Positions 25,741 to 37,227 of a stretch of DNA of 64,000 nucleotides are shown in pieces (position 1 is the stretch's first letter; every line of letters begins with the position of its first letter). The position numbers and the translations under genes were made by a program. The stretch is from Leucaena leucocephala (Eukaryota; Streptophyta; Magnoliopsida; Fabales; Fabaceae), in NCBI GenBank assembly GCA_037074615.1, contig CM073549.1:1245001-1309000 (forward strand), in the 5' to 3' direction. The notes beneath the pieces were generated by a model. It did no database searches, was not told the origin of the DNA, and was given only the letters and a program-made list of their open reading frames with translations.

Positions 25741-26754
25741 TTTCCTCCTGGACAAAGCTGAATTTCTGTGTCATTATAAATGTGTATGTCTAGAGCTCTG
25801 TTGCTCGTAAGCACAGTTCTTTACAGTGCAGTTTGATACAGAAATGTGTGTTATAGTGATTCTTTTGAAGGAGCTCAAACTGTGAAAAGAACTTGGTGTT
25901 CATAGGTTAAAGACAAATTGTAGAGTTTTCAGAGTTAGCTTTGCCTCAACTGGGGTGCTAATAATTTCATTTCATTTGTGAGTCTTTTATTTCTTTCTTT
26001 CTTTCTATTTGCCTTCTCTCTATTTTTGGTGTATATGGTAATTTTCACATTCTCTGAGTTAGTTACATTCCTTCAGTGACCTTGAGGAATCCGTAATTAT
26101 TAAGATGTGAATTTTAATGCGAAAAAAAAAATGGTATACATAAGTTCTATCCTAATAATGTAACTTCGAAGGAAAGTGAATAACTTAATATAACTCGAAT
26201 ATTTACAGCAAAGAGGGGCATTCCCAAAAGTTAGTAAAATATTATTTCAGTTCTTATTATAAGAGTTAGTTAATATTTTTTAAATAGATTAAAGAAGTTA
26301 AATTTAGTTAATTTTTTTTAGATAGATTAAAGAAATTAAATTAATTAATTATAATTAATAAAAAATAACTGAATATAATTTTAACTAATTTTTATATTAA
26401 ATATAGAAGGAAGTAATTTTATTTTATTTTTTTGATACAAGAAGGAAGTAACTGGTATGCGTATCTTTATGCATCAAAAGATGTTTCTATCCCGGCCCTT
26501 CGAGGACATATGATCTAATAAAATTGGATACAGATAAGACTAACAAGACCTCTACACGAGGATGCCAAGCCTCCAAAGTTATAAGTTTACTCTGCGATAC
26601 AAAATAATTATCAAGTGTTGATGGAGCAAATTAAAATAATTCATCAATATTCAATATAAAATATAATTAAAAAAGAGACAAATATCATTATTCACAAATT
26701 ATATTTAACTAAAGCTTCATTGCAACATTTTTTTGTGTATATAAAATTTTGGAA
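25741..26754. other. CRK 3' flank and spacer
   Basis: 3' UTR followed by AT-rich spacer. A diverged internal repeat (AAATAGATTAAAGAAGTTAAATTTAG, shown here only by its position about 26283-26345) occurs twice in tandem. No gene seen. Confidence 0.4.
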
Positions 26755-27005
26755 AGGAGTTGGGCTCATCCACGATCTAAGAGTAAGGCGAAATCTCTTT
26801 TTCTCTTAGGTGATACTAATGTCGAGCAGGACGAGCCGTCTATTATCCTCAGGCGTAAATTTAGGTACCTAGGAGTTAGGATGTCTCTTGAAGCGTCGCG
26901 AATAGAATCACAACAAAATGATACTATCTAGGATTCGAACACGCTCTAAATGGTTATACGTCTCACTCCTTCGCTAGTTGAACGCATGAGATATACGAGA
27001 AATTT
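26755..27005 (-). mobile_element. Possible second tRNA-derived SINE family
   Basis: On the minus strand a B box-like GTGTTCGAATCCTAG (about 26926-26942) follows an A box-like TAGCGAAGGAG (about 26967-26977) at tRNA-like spacing. Downstream the sequence is GC-richer than its surroundings. The opposite strand has a 60-codon open frame that I do not consider a gene. No target duplication identified. Confidence 0.4.
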
Positions 27006-27019
27006 TACATTTATAGCAT

Positions 27020-27640
27020 GGTTTTAAGAGTTGAGTTGGACTAGGTCTGGTAATTTGAGTTGGGCTCGTCAACCTGCCAAAAATGACGGATTGGGTTGCA
27101 ATATTTGCAACCCATTTTGATGTGGGTCTTTTTGACCCGCACCCGCGACGGGCTAACCCGCCGGGTTGGCGAGTTAGCCCGCTTTTGTTTTTTATTTTTT
27201 TTTATTATTTATATTACACATTTGTACTTTACTAATTTGAGAGTCTTAGCTAAACAAGAGACATTACACTTAATTTATATTAATTTTATCTCATTGAGTC
27301 ATTTCTTTATATATATTTATTTTATTTTATTATTATTTTCTTTGTGATAGATTTATCTATGGATAGTGATAAAGTTGACTAAATAAATATTTTGACAACT
27401 TCAAACATGATTCGAATATAATTAATATTACCATATTTAATTTTTTTTAAAAAAAATTGGCATATACAAATAAAAAATTAAAAAAAACCCGCCAACCCGT
27501 CATGGCGGTATCGGGTTGGTGTTTCACCAACTCGCCTGGAGGTGGACCGGTTAAAATCAGCCCGCCTCCATCTCAACCGGTGACGAGTTAGCCCGTATTA
27601 TTATCTCTAAGTTGAACCGAGACAGTTCAGTTAGACCATT
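27020..27640. mobile_element. Probable non-autonomous DNA transposon remnant
   Basis: A patch with repeated, inverted GC-rich motifs (GACCCGCACCCGCGACGGG and GGGTTGGCGAGTTAGCCCGC on the left, CCCGCCAACCCGTC and ACGAGTTAGCCCG on the right) around an AT-rich core. This layout is common in small non-autonomous elements, often assigned to hAT, but I could not define the exact ends or a target duplication. Confidence 0.35.
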
Positions 27641-28183
27641 GGTCGGGACCGGCGCTCATTTTTTTAACGTAGAAACGTTTAGCCATTTTGGACCGAGTTT
27701 AAACCGTTAATAGGCCAGAAACTGTATTTGGGCCATGAATTGGAATGGATTTTCAAGAACCAGACGGGTCTGCACGTGGAGGAAATGGAGCATGAAGGGA
27801 CTGCCGTCAAAACGCCGCATTTTGATCCTAGCACACCATCCGTTCGATTAGTTTCCGGTTTAGCGCATCTTAACCGTTCAATCAAGACAATCTCATCTGT
27901 TGATAGTTCATGCTCTACCTACATGCGCGGTCGCGGCCTGGAGCTGCCCCCTCGCTCTTCGCGCTTGGTTCACACCTCTGTCTCCCTGCCTCCGCCGTCC
28001 GCAGCCACCATATTCAGCTTCGTCAACCACGGAGTGATGCCATGACGAAAAAGCACAAGCTCGAAAGCCAAGAATGATTGTATTATAGTTCGGCTTTGTC
28101 ATGCGCTTCATGAAGTCGTCTTCTTTCGACTTTCTCCGTCCTATCTTGTTCAAGTAAAATCCTAATTTTGTCTGTTTTCCCAA
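27641..28183. other. Upstream region of the PPR pseudogene
   Basis: GC-richer than the repeat to its left. Overlapping open frames on both strands (plus 27728-28045, minus 27908-28183) have no recognisable protein. It is probably old promoter and 5' UTR. Confidence 0.4.
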
Positions 28184-30382
28184 ATGGATTTTCTGAAACC
28201 CCTTAATAGTCGTCCACTTTCATCCCTCTGTTCACCCTCCGATGCTCAACTCGCATATAAAGCAATCACATGTCTTAAACGCCATCCGCAACAACTGAAT
28301 TCTCTATCTTCCCAGTTCACTCTCGAGGCAGCTTCTTATCTACTCTAAAAGTCCCAATTCGACCAGCCCACTACCCTGAAGTTCCTCGATTGGGCCCGAA
28401 GACACCATTTTTTCACGTTCCAATGCAAGTGTCTCGCCCTCCACATTCTCACCCGCTTCAAGCTCTACAAGTCAGCTCAGAGCCTTGCCGAGGATGTAGC
28501 CCTAAATGCAGTCGACGACACCGGTGAATTGGTCTTTCAATACTTGAAGGATTCGTACCATTTATGCAACTCGAGCTCCGCAGTATTTGATTTGGGGGTT
28601 AAGTCCTACTCTCACATGAACTTGATTGATAAGGCCATGAATATTGTTCATCTAGCTAAAGCTAGTGGATTCATGCCTGGGGTGCTATCGTATAATGCGA
28701 TTCTAGATGCTGTTTGGAGGTCGACGCGTTCTCTTATTCGTGGTTTCTGTGGCGAAGGTAACTTATAAATGAGGTTTTATCTCAAGCGTAAAATGGAGAA
28801 ATAGGGGTGTTTGCCGAATGTAGTTACCTATAATACATGACTCGATGCATATTGCAAGAAGAGGAGAATGGATGAAGCATTTAAATTATTAAAATCGATG
28901 CCACACGAGGGGTGGAGGCAAATTTGATTTCGTATAATGTGGTCATCAATGGATTGTGTTGGGAAGGGAAGATCAGGGAAACTAAGCAGGTACTTGATGA
29001 GATGAACAGGAAAGGTTTTTCTCCAGATGAGGTTGCTTATAATAAACTTGTCAAAGGGTTTTGTAAAGAAGGAAATGTTCACCAGGCTTTAGTTTTGAAT
29101 GCAGAGATGGTTAGGAAAGGGTTATCACCAAATGTTGTTACTTACACCACGTTAATCAATAGTATGTGCAAGGCTAAGAATCTAAACCGAGCAATGGAAT
29201 TCTTTGATCAGATGCGTGTTCAAGGACTCATTCCAAATGGGAGAACTTATATGACATTAGTTGATGGGTTCTGCCAGCGGGGATTACTGAGTGAAGCTTA
29301 TAAGGTTGTGAGTGAAATGATTGTAAGTGGATTTTCACCTTCGATTATAACTTATAATGCACTTATCAATGGACATTGCATCTTGGGAAGGATAGAAGAT
29401 GCAAAAGGAATCCTAAGGGATATGGTTGAGAAGAGGTTATCGCCTGATCTTGTGAGTTATAGTACTATTATATCTGGATTCTGCCAGAATCAAGAGTTGG
29501 AAAAGGCTTTCCAAATGAAGCTGGAGATGGTTGAGAACGGTATCTCACTGTTACATATTGGTCACTTATACAAGGTCTCTGTCAGCAAAGAAAACTGGTA
29601 GAAGCTTTTTGATCTCTTTGAACAGATGTTGCATGGTGGTCTCCCACCTGATGAATTTACTTCTACTACTTTGATAAATGCTTATCGTGTGGAAGTTGAA
29701 TTGAGTGAGGCTCTTCATTTGCATAATGAAATGATACAGAAAGGTTTTCTTCCTGATGACGTCACCTATAGTGTGCTCATTAATGGACTTGATAAACAAG
29801 CTAGGACAACAGAAGCCAAAAAGCTTCTTCTGAAGTTGTTCTATGACGAGTCTATACCTAAATGATTTGACATATAATACTCTGATTGAAAACTGCAGTA
29901 ATATTGAATTTAAGAGTGTGGTATCTCTTGTCAAAGGATTTTGCATGAAGGGATTGATGAATGAGACAGATCAAGTTTTTGAGAGAATGCTTCAGAAGAA
30001 TCATAAGCCTAATGAGGCAGTTTTTAATGTTATAATACATGGACATTGTAAATGTGGAAATGTTCAGAAGGCAAATAATCTGTACCAGGAGATGGTGCAT
30101 TTAGGTTTTAATCCTCATACAGTGACTATAATGGCTCCCGAGAAAGCTCTCATTGGAAAGGGGATGGTTACTGAGATGAGTCAAGTTGTACAGAACACAT
30201 TGAGGAGCTGTAAACTTACTTATGCTGAGCTGGCTAACGTACTTGTTGAAATCAACTATAAAGAAGGGAACATGGATGCTGTTTTGAACATACTAACTGA
30301 AATGGCCAGGGACAGTCTGCTCCTTAATGGTGGCAACTATTCACACTATTCACATCCTGCAACAAGTACCTGGTGTCTTTGA
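28184..30382 (+). pseudogene. Pentatricopeptide repeat protein pseudogene, EMB2745 (At5g39710) type
   Basis: Read across frames, the sequence follows an intronless P-class PPR protein from MDFLKPLNSRPLSSL to the C-terminal LVEINYKEGNMDAVLNILTEMA. Canonical 35-residue units are obvious (for example VVTYTTLINSMCKAKNLNRA and SIITYNALINGHCILGRIEDA). Lesions seen: an in-frame TAA at 28346 (codon 55); loss of about 25 residues near 28720-28730, where WRSTRS runs straight into LIRGFCGEGN; TAA at 28766 and more stops up to about 28840; frame changes near 28905 and 29545; an extra T near 29608 in EAFDLFEQ; and an extra A near 29864. The longest open piece is 28912-29601. Intact relatives are organelle RNA-binding proteins, and the Arabidopsis gene is named for an embryo-defective phenotype, so a functional copy probably lies elsewhere. 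Confidence 0.88.
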
Positions 30383-32061
30383 TTCAATGCCTCAAAACTC
30401 TTTGAAGTTGAAAGTTTGAGTCCTCTTGTTTTCTTTTCTTTTTCTGGAGCTCCGCTAAAGTTGCAGATTAACTCTTGGCCCAGGTAATCCTTATATGTAT
30501 TTTTTTGTCACAAATTATTACATGAAATTTACTTCTGGGGGGATTAAGGTTGATGGCTTATTCCACTAGTTTCCTATATGACAATAGGCCATTATATCTA
30601 TTCTTTCATATTCCTTGTTTTAGCTTCAAAATACACATACGTACTCTATATTTTGCTATGTTGCTGTATCCATTGCCAATGTCAGTCGCCTCAGCGTCTT
30701 AGGTTGCAATAAACTGGTGTTTTATTTCTAATCGTAAATAGATATGGTTTTCTTTTGTTCGTCCTCTTTACACGTGTTTTAAACTTGGCTTACAAACATG
30801 TCCACAGATATATTATGATTTTGACGAAATCAAGCCTGCGTTGTTGAAGTTTGTGTCGCATTTGCAATGTAGACGAGATATGATTGTATCTTGTTTGTTG
30901 ATAATATTTTGTGTCTAGTTGGTTGGATTTTATCTCTTCCAGTAATTCTGATTCTCTGTTGTGTCTTCTGTTTTTCAGAACCAAGTCAGCCCCCGGGTTT
31001 AGACAAAAACGCAGATTCTTTAGTCAAGAATTGCGAGGACAAGTCCGAAACCTAACCGAACTATTTAAAACGAAACATGCAAAATATGGATGCATACTGT
31101 GACGCAAGGTATAGGAATATCCCGAGGGGACTAGCAAGAAGACCAAGTTGGCCAAGGCCATCGTCAATGCAAGCTGCTGCTGAATTGAACTCGAAGACCC
31201 TAAGAAATATGCGAGCACGTGGTACTAGACTGAGGGTCATGGAGTGATCGGTCAGACAGTTACAACACTCGATGGGAACGGGTGCCATGAAAGTCTTGAA
31301 GGTGGGAGTTCAATTTTATGATAATTTATAAAAGCAAGCAAAGTGCCTATTTTATTAGCTGACCATGATAAATTAGTGTAAAAAATCAATAAAATCATCT
31401 CGTCATTGATTTGTTAGCGAGATTTACGTGTTATATAAAATGATAAGAGACATATGCAATAATTTGTTTTATAATTGCTGGTTATATGGATATATAGATC
31501 TGATTTATTTTATGGCGTTTGCGTGTGCCACCGTTCTACATCTCCAATCTCAATATACAAATGAATTTTCCTCATAAATTTCACTTTCGAGCAAGTTAAA
31601 ACCATGTCAAATCATTGGCCTTCAACCTCCCTGCCCAACCAACAAAATCTTCTAACTTGCATGGATAGTTAGTAATGCCCGTATCCTAGCAATATCCAAT
31701 GAGACAGCAGCAATTCATTAAGCAGAGCCAGTCTGCTTTATAATTTTACTTTGGATGACATATGCAATATAAGAAACCAAAGAATCTGAGCTGATGCAAC
31801 TTTGCTTAAGCATTCATTTTGTGACTTGTGTTACAACTTATATCTGCCTGAAATATTACAATCCTACGTGAGTACGTTCCTCCAATTCACGACTCATAAG
31901 ACATCAACTGCGATTGATCTCGTCCCAGATCGTCCCCTACTGCGTCATAATCACAAACTCAAATTATTTGAAACTAAAACACCCTGTAAGCATTCTACAA
32001 AAGTTACATGCTTCATAGAAGATATTTGCGCATTAATGTTCTCGCATAAATTCATATACCC
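30383..32061. other. Intergenic between pseudogene and ALP1-like gene
   Basis: No recognised gene. 30955-31290 is GC-richer, with short overlapping frames on both strands that resemble no family I know. The part nearest 32062 is probably the 3' UTR of the ALP1-like gene. Confidence 0.4.
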
Positions 32062-33435
32062 TCATCTTGAGGAAAGCCTTTGGTGCAAATCATCAGCAAG
32101 AGCTTGCCTCAAGCTTTCCCCAAAGAAATAAAATGACTTCTCGCTATCCAGCACCCTTGGTTGAGGCCCACTCTCATCAGGCTCCTTCCACAGCTCAGGC
32201 TCTGGTTCCCTGGCAATTTGACATAAATTATGCAACACACAGCATGCAACGATCGTCTGCGGTGCATGACTAAGACCGACATTCAAATCTTGAAGAATCT
32301 TCCACCTCCCTTTGAGCAATCCGACCGCCTCAGCCACCACCGACCTTCCCTTCATAAGCATTCCATCGAACAGGTTCTGGGCAGGAGTGCCCATGCCATT
32401 AGGGGAAAAGGGTGTGAGCAAAAACGGCAGCAATGGATAACACCAGTCTCCAACAATGTAAGGACGAACAGAATGAGCCCTGACACTTATAACTTTATCC
32501 CACACGACATCACCGGAGGTAAGACGATTGTACAGATAACTATCCCTGAAATGGGTGGCATCGTCCGTGCCGCCAGGAGCCTTAACACACACATCCCAGA
32601 AGATCTTCTTGTGATCAGCAACAACCTGAAGGAGAACTGAGGGATAACCATATCTGCATCTATAGCTTGCAGGGATTTTCTGGTCGTTAGGAAGGCTATG
32701 GAGCTTCACTGGGCTTGTATCAATCGCTCCACACATGTTCGGAAGCGAAGTGAGTTCTTCAAAAGCCTGAGTCGTTTCAACTAGCCGGCGACGACTAACC
32801 GGGATCTTGATGAATTCTGGGTAAAGTTTCGTCGCTAGAAGTCGAGTTACCATATTGGTGATCTTGGAGACTAAATAAGGCTCAAGGGAGTAGCGGGTAG
32901 CGACGGTTTTCGCAGACAAGCCATGAGCTAGACGAGAGAGGACCATAGCAACGGCGTAATCAGAAGGGAGCGAGAGATTGGAAATGGCGATATGGGGTTT
33001 GAGCTTGTCAACTACAGTAGTGAAAACGGGGTAGGAAAGCCCATAAAGCGAACGCCAGTGAGCGTCGCGAAGATGAGGTTCAAGAGACCAGATGTGTTCA
33101 GTAGAGAGAGCTCGGAAAGCCGAAACGGAGAAATCAGAGGCTGCGGCGGAGGAAGTAGGAGGAGTGGCGGTTGAGGTTGAGGTGGGTGAGGAAGGGGAAG
33201 GACGAGAGGAAGCGATGTAAGAGAGAACAGAAGCGATGGTAAAAAAGAGAAGAGGCGCTATGGAGGAGGAGTAAAGAAGAGATGTTGGTGAAGTGGCGGC
33301 GGAGGAAGCGGCGGCAGCGGAGGAGGCGGTGGTAGTGGCGGAGGAGAGGGTGTCGTAGAGGAGGGAAGTGGTGGGATCTAAGGAATTGTGGAGGTGAAGG
33401 AGATTTGAGAGCATAACCAAAAAAGATTGGTCCAT
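32062..33435 (-). CDS. ALP1/HARBI1-like domesticated PIF/Harbinger transposase
   Basis: A single-exon frame of 457 residues if started at MDQSFLVMLSNLLHLHNSL (33435). An in-frame ATG at 33525 would add 30 residues of unconvincing sequence. A low-complexity Ser/Ala/Thr region with a hydrophobic stretch (LLFFTIASVLSYIAS, about 62-76) precedes a helix-turn-helix-like part (YAVAMVLSRLAHGLSAKTVATRYS) and a DDE_4 nuclease fold. The three acidic positions appear to be present: D239 in CGAIDTS, D330 in VGDWCYPLLP, and E369 in VAEAVGLLKGRW. Plant ALP1-type proteins are domesticated transposases, and some associate with Polycomb PRC2. No terminal repeats flank this gene, and the long intact frame supports a host gene rather than an active transposon. 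Nuclease activity is not shown. Confidence 0.88.
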   Translation of the reverse strand: MDQSFLVMLSNLLHLHNSLDPTTSLLYDTLSSATTTASSAAAASSAATSPTSLLYSSSIAPLLFFTIASVLSYIASSRPSPSSPTSTSTATPPTSSAAASDFSVSAFRALSTEHIWSLEPHLRDAHWRSLYGLSYPVFTTVVDKLKPHIAISNLSLPSDYAVAMVLSRLAHGLSAKTVATRYSLEPYLVSKITNMVTRLLATKLYPEFIKIPVSRRRLVETTQAFEELTSLPNMCGAIDTSPVKLHSLPNDQKIPASYRCRYGYPSVLLQVVADHKKIFWDVCVKAPGGTDDATHFRDSYLYNRLTSGDVVWDKVISVRAHSVRPYIVGDWCYPLLPFLLTPFSPNGMGTPAQNLFDGMLMKGRSVVAEAVGLLKGRWKILQDLNVGLSHAPQTIVACCVLHNLCQIAREPEPELWKEPDESGPQPRVLDSEKSFYFFGESLRQALADDLHQRLSSR

Positions 33436-34525
33436 TCTGTGTCGGCAGACTTGAAGCCTTTCTGGGAAAATTAGGGCTTGCTTACAGAGAATATGAGGCG
33501 TGGATGGTCGCTTTGTCCTATCCAACTAATCGATCTATCTGTGACTGAAAAGGTTATCTGGACTTTCCGGAAGCGGTTGCTAACTGGTGGAAGATGTTAC
33601 CGGAAAGCCCACCCGCGTTCTCTCTCCTCTATTTCGCTGGAAGCTTTAGGTCCGTCGGAGATTCCCAATCCTGCGCTGAACGTGGCTCATTTTAGCAGTG
33701 GCTGCGGCAGTGCAGCTGAAGCCAATGGGGAACCAAGAATTTTTTTTTTGGTACAAACCAAGAATTCCTTTTTTTTTTTATACAGCCAAGATTTTTTTTT
33801 TTTTTATACAACCAAGAATTCTTTTTGGAATGAAGGGAAAGCTGAAAGCTCAAAAATAAGACAAAAAATCAAACAATTGGACCAACATGCCTGTAAGCAA
33901 ACCCTTCTTTTAGGCTAGGGAGTTTTTTTTTTTTAATTTATTTGTTCACTTACATATATTTATTTTTGACAGTAGATTTATATATATTTACTCCATTAGC
34001 CCGGATTTTCTTGTATAAAATGAAAAAGACTCCAAAAATACACCAAATAAACATAAAATAGAAACTTATTGTTTTTAAAATTCTATCTTTGTTTTAATTA
34101 AATATGAATATTATGGCCTAAAAATATATTGGAATTTGTTTTACATGTTATTTATCATATAACTATATCTTGTTATTATTAATATTTTATTCTGATTTTT
34201 TATATTTGAATTTTGAAATTTACTTACTCTAATTCAATTTAGAAATCGGGCCAAAAAACTTCAACTTTCTATCCGCGAAGCAAAGCGAACCCTGTGACGA
34301 GAAGGAACACCCTACACAGAGCGTCAATCCCTCAGCAATTCAGCCTCTGCTCCGGTCCCGTCCTCCATCGGGGACGAGAATTATACCCTTCGCAACCTCT
34401 CTCCGATTCAAACTTTAAAGCCTACGTTAGACAAATTAACCAAATCCGACTGCCTCCGCTTCATAAATCTTGTCACCCTCTTACTCTCCTCTCCGACTAT
34501 CCGATTGGCAGCCCTAATTTGCACA
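33436..34525. promoter_or_regulatory. Divergent intergenic region, ALP1-like / ZOP1
   Basis: About 1.1 kb separates two head-to-head ATGs. It holds the ALP1-like 5' UTR at the left, a T-rich tandem repeat, a very AT-rich middle and the ZOP1 leader (about 34260-34525). No TATA box stood out. Confidence 0.45.
33730..33832. repeat. Threefold imperfect tandem repeat with poly-T
   Basis: About 30-base units of the form ACCAAGAATTC plus a run of T and TATACA occur three times with differing T-run lengths. It looks like slippage or repeated tail insertion at one site. Confidence 0.75.
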
Positions 34526-36596
34526 ATGACTGAGGTAAACTGCTTAATGAATCCAAATTTTATAATTACTTTGATTTTCTTTCTCTAATATTATCTCTTC
34601 ATTTTTTTTATTAGTTTTCTCCCCTTTATGGATACATAAACTGTTCAAATCTTGTACCTTAAAGATTATGACACCCCATTCTGATAATTGGAAGTTCGAC
34701 AGATATATATTTTGATTTTTTTTTCCATCAAGTGGATGGGAAGCTACTGCGTTTTACTTTAAACTTTTGTACATCATGCTTTGTTGTCATAGCTAGTTCA
34801 GTCATTAAGATTTTATGGCAATAAACTAATTTTCAAACTAGTTAGCAAACGATAATATGTATCTACATGTCCCCGATTATAAAAATTCTTGTGGTAGGAT
34901 TTATTACGATAGCGCACTTATGTAGGTGTATCATCTTGTTTGTTTCTGACTTGCCGAAGTTAGATTTGTTTGTCATTGGTTGTTTTGTTCATTACTCCTT
35001 TCCTGTTTTCAGTATTGGGTCAGCCAGGGCAATAAATGGTGTGACTTCTGCAAGATCTACATATCGAATAATCCAGCCAGTATTAGAAATCATGAACTCG
35101 GTCAACGTCATAAAGATAATGTTGCCAAGAGGCTCGCTACTATGAGAAAAGAGAGTGCTGCTAAGGAGAAAGAACAAAAAGAAACAGCCCGTGCTCTGGA
35201 GCAAATTGAGGCGGTAAGAGTCTAGAGTTTTACACTTCATTTTACAGCATTGGGGTTTCTTGTTCATTGTATAAAAATAAAGAAATTAATGAATGAAACT
35301 TCTTATGACTTGCAATGTTTAGAAGAAAGAAAATTATTAGTGTAGATGCACACATTTTCAGATATGTCACTTATCAATATGCTTAAGTACATATTTTATT
35401 GCAGAAAGCACAGCGTAGCTATCAAAAGGATGTAGCGAAGTTTGAGACAGCCAGAGAATCACATGCACCAGATGTCCAAGGGGATGGTCAAGGTATTCAT
35501 TCATCCTCTAAGATGTTATAATGATATGATTAATTTGCATGGTCTGAAGCAAGTTGTCGTGTGAACACTTCTTATCTAGACTTAATACTTTTGGAAAGCA
35601 CTCATTGTGTTGACTCTGTTAATCTAGCCATATTTTTTGAACATCTATTTTTTCTTTAATTCTATACAACTATTCTGTCTTGCTGGTCTTTTTGGCGTTT
35701 GTTAATACTGTAATCATAGGGGAGAAATGGCTTGGGGGGAAGATGACTGTATCTTCACTCAATGAAAAGATTTCCTTGGATTTTAATCAATTGGATATGC
35801 CAAGATCAACTTATAGTTTGAAGCCTAGTTGTCAACAAATTGCTATGAAGAAACACTAGTGTCATTGTATCTTGTATGGCTTGTTTGTAGTTTTTGAGAT
35901 ATTTTACCAAACTATCTATCGAGCATATTTGACCCACGGCGAATGTGTCATTCTCTTAGTTGTTTATAGATATATCTTACCTTGGTTATGGAATAACTGA
36001 AACTGATTGTTGCTGGCCAATTTTACAGAATGGGAGTTCGACAGCAGTTCAGGCTATTATTACCAGCAGACAAATGGTTTCTGTTATGATCCAAAGTCAG
36101 GATTCTACTATTCTGATGCCATAGGTACGGGTTGTCGTTCCGTACGTTATTTTTCACAAAGTGATTCATGTGTGATGATATCATAACTGTATTGATAAAC
36201 GGATATTTACTTAGAGAAATTGCTGCAGGCAAGTGGGTGACTCTGGAAGAGGCATATGCTTCACCTGACTTTTCTTCTAATGCTGGGCATAAGGGACCCA
36301 CTGTTAAGAAACCAACGTCAGCTTCACAATCCAGATCAGTAGAAGATAAAGGCGCAAATAAGTCTCAAAGTGGACCTACACCTGGACCAGTAGTGTCAAC
36401 TTCTTTGAACCCGATGAGATTTACGAAAGCAGCCCCTTCATCTCTTGCCGTGGGAAAGAGAGAGAGAGCGCCCGATGCAAAATCCAAGGTTATGTCCAAG
36501 GAAGAAAAAGCTGCTCTCAAGGCAAGAGAGGCCGCAAGGAAAAGAGTTGAAGAGAGGGAAAAACCCATGCTTGGGCTCTACAGCAAGCCTTATTGA
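34526..36596 (+). CDS. ZOP1: ZOP1-like zinc finger and OCRE domain protein
   Basis: Five exons encode 253 residues: 34526-34534 (only M-T-E), 35013-35213, 35405-35492, 36029-36124, 36229-36596. A U1-type C2H2 finger (C13, C16, H30, H36 in WCDFCKIYI to NHELGQRH) is followed by a basic coiled region. An OCRE domain lies at about 100-140 (EWEFDSSSGYYYQQTNG, YDPKSGFYYSD, GKWVTLEEAY). The C-terminus is KAALKAREAARKRVEEREKP then LLGLYSKPY-like (here MLGLYSKPY). In Arabidopsis ZOP1 is a nucleic acid-binding pre-mRNA splicing factor that also promotes RNA-directed DNA methylation. The nine-base first coding exon is supported because MTE joins YWVSQGNKWC exactly as in the family. It is transcribed divergently from the ALP1-like gene. 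Confidence 0.92.
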
Positions 36597-37010
36597 CCAT
36601 GGAGAATACTCCGAGCCGTTGGATTTTGATGTTTATAATTTTCACTTACAAGTTCAACTGACTTTTCTTATGATTCACAATCACAAGTGAGCAAATCACC
36701 AATAGCAAGTACAAGTTTTGATGAGGTAGAGCACTATGATTCATGGTTGAGATTTGAAGCTCTATCTGCCCGAGAATGTCTCATTTCTTTCTTTTAACTT
36801 AGGCTGTAATCAATGAGGATGCTTTTGATTCCTTGTGCTTGTCGCGTGACTGCACCCTGTATACTGAAGTGTAACTTATGATTCATTCTTTTGCAGTACA
36901 TTTCAAATTTTCAGTTCTAGAGGGAGGAAAGCCTTGTTATAAGGACTGGTAAAATAGATACGATCGTGATGCATGTATGAGCCTGGGTTAGGTCTCAGTA
37001 AATTTGTCTC
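36597..37010. other. ZOP1 3' flank
   Basis: Probable 3' UTR and short spacer up to the SINE; no other gene. Confidence 0.5.
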
Positions 37011-37227
37011 GATTAAAATGAATGTTTTTTTTGTTGCTCACCCGATTTACCAGAGCTTTGCCCCGACTACATCCGGATCCGACCCGCGTCGCGCACCTAA
37101 CTATGGTAGGTGAGTCTCCCAACGGGGATTTTCTGCATACGCTAAGGTTCGAACTCGAGACCTCGTTTAAGCGATACCGAGCCGTTTACCACTCGGATTA
37201 ATCCCGTTGATGATTAAAATGAATGTT
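37011..37227 (-). mobile_element. tRNA-derived SINE, copy 2
   Basis: Body 37027-37211 on the minus strand. The A box lies in GAGTGGTAAACGG, the B box in GAGTTCGAACC, and a short poly-A (plus-strand T run at 37025-37032) ends the tail. The flanking 16-bp direct repeat GATTAAAATGAATGTT (37011-37026 and 37212-37227) is perfect. This is the best-preserved copy and lies about 0.4 kb after the ZOP1 stop. Confidence 0.88.

Noticed and set aside
30911..31290. Overlapping 63-75 codon frames on both strands
   Set aside because: No conserved motif, no splice context and no family recognised; treated as intergenic.
33436..33525. Upstream in-frame ATG adding 30 residues to the ALP1-like protein
   Set aside because: The added peptide is basic and unlike the family; MDQSFLVML is the more natural start. 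Not disproved.
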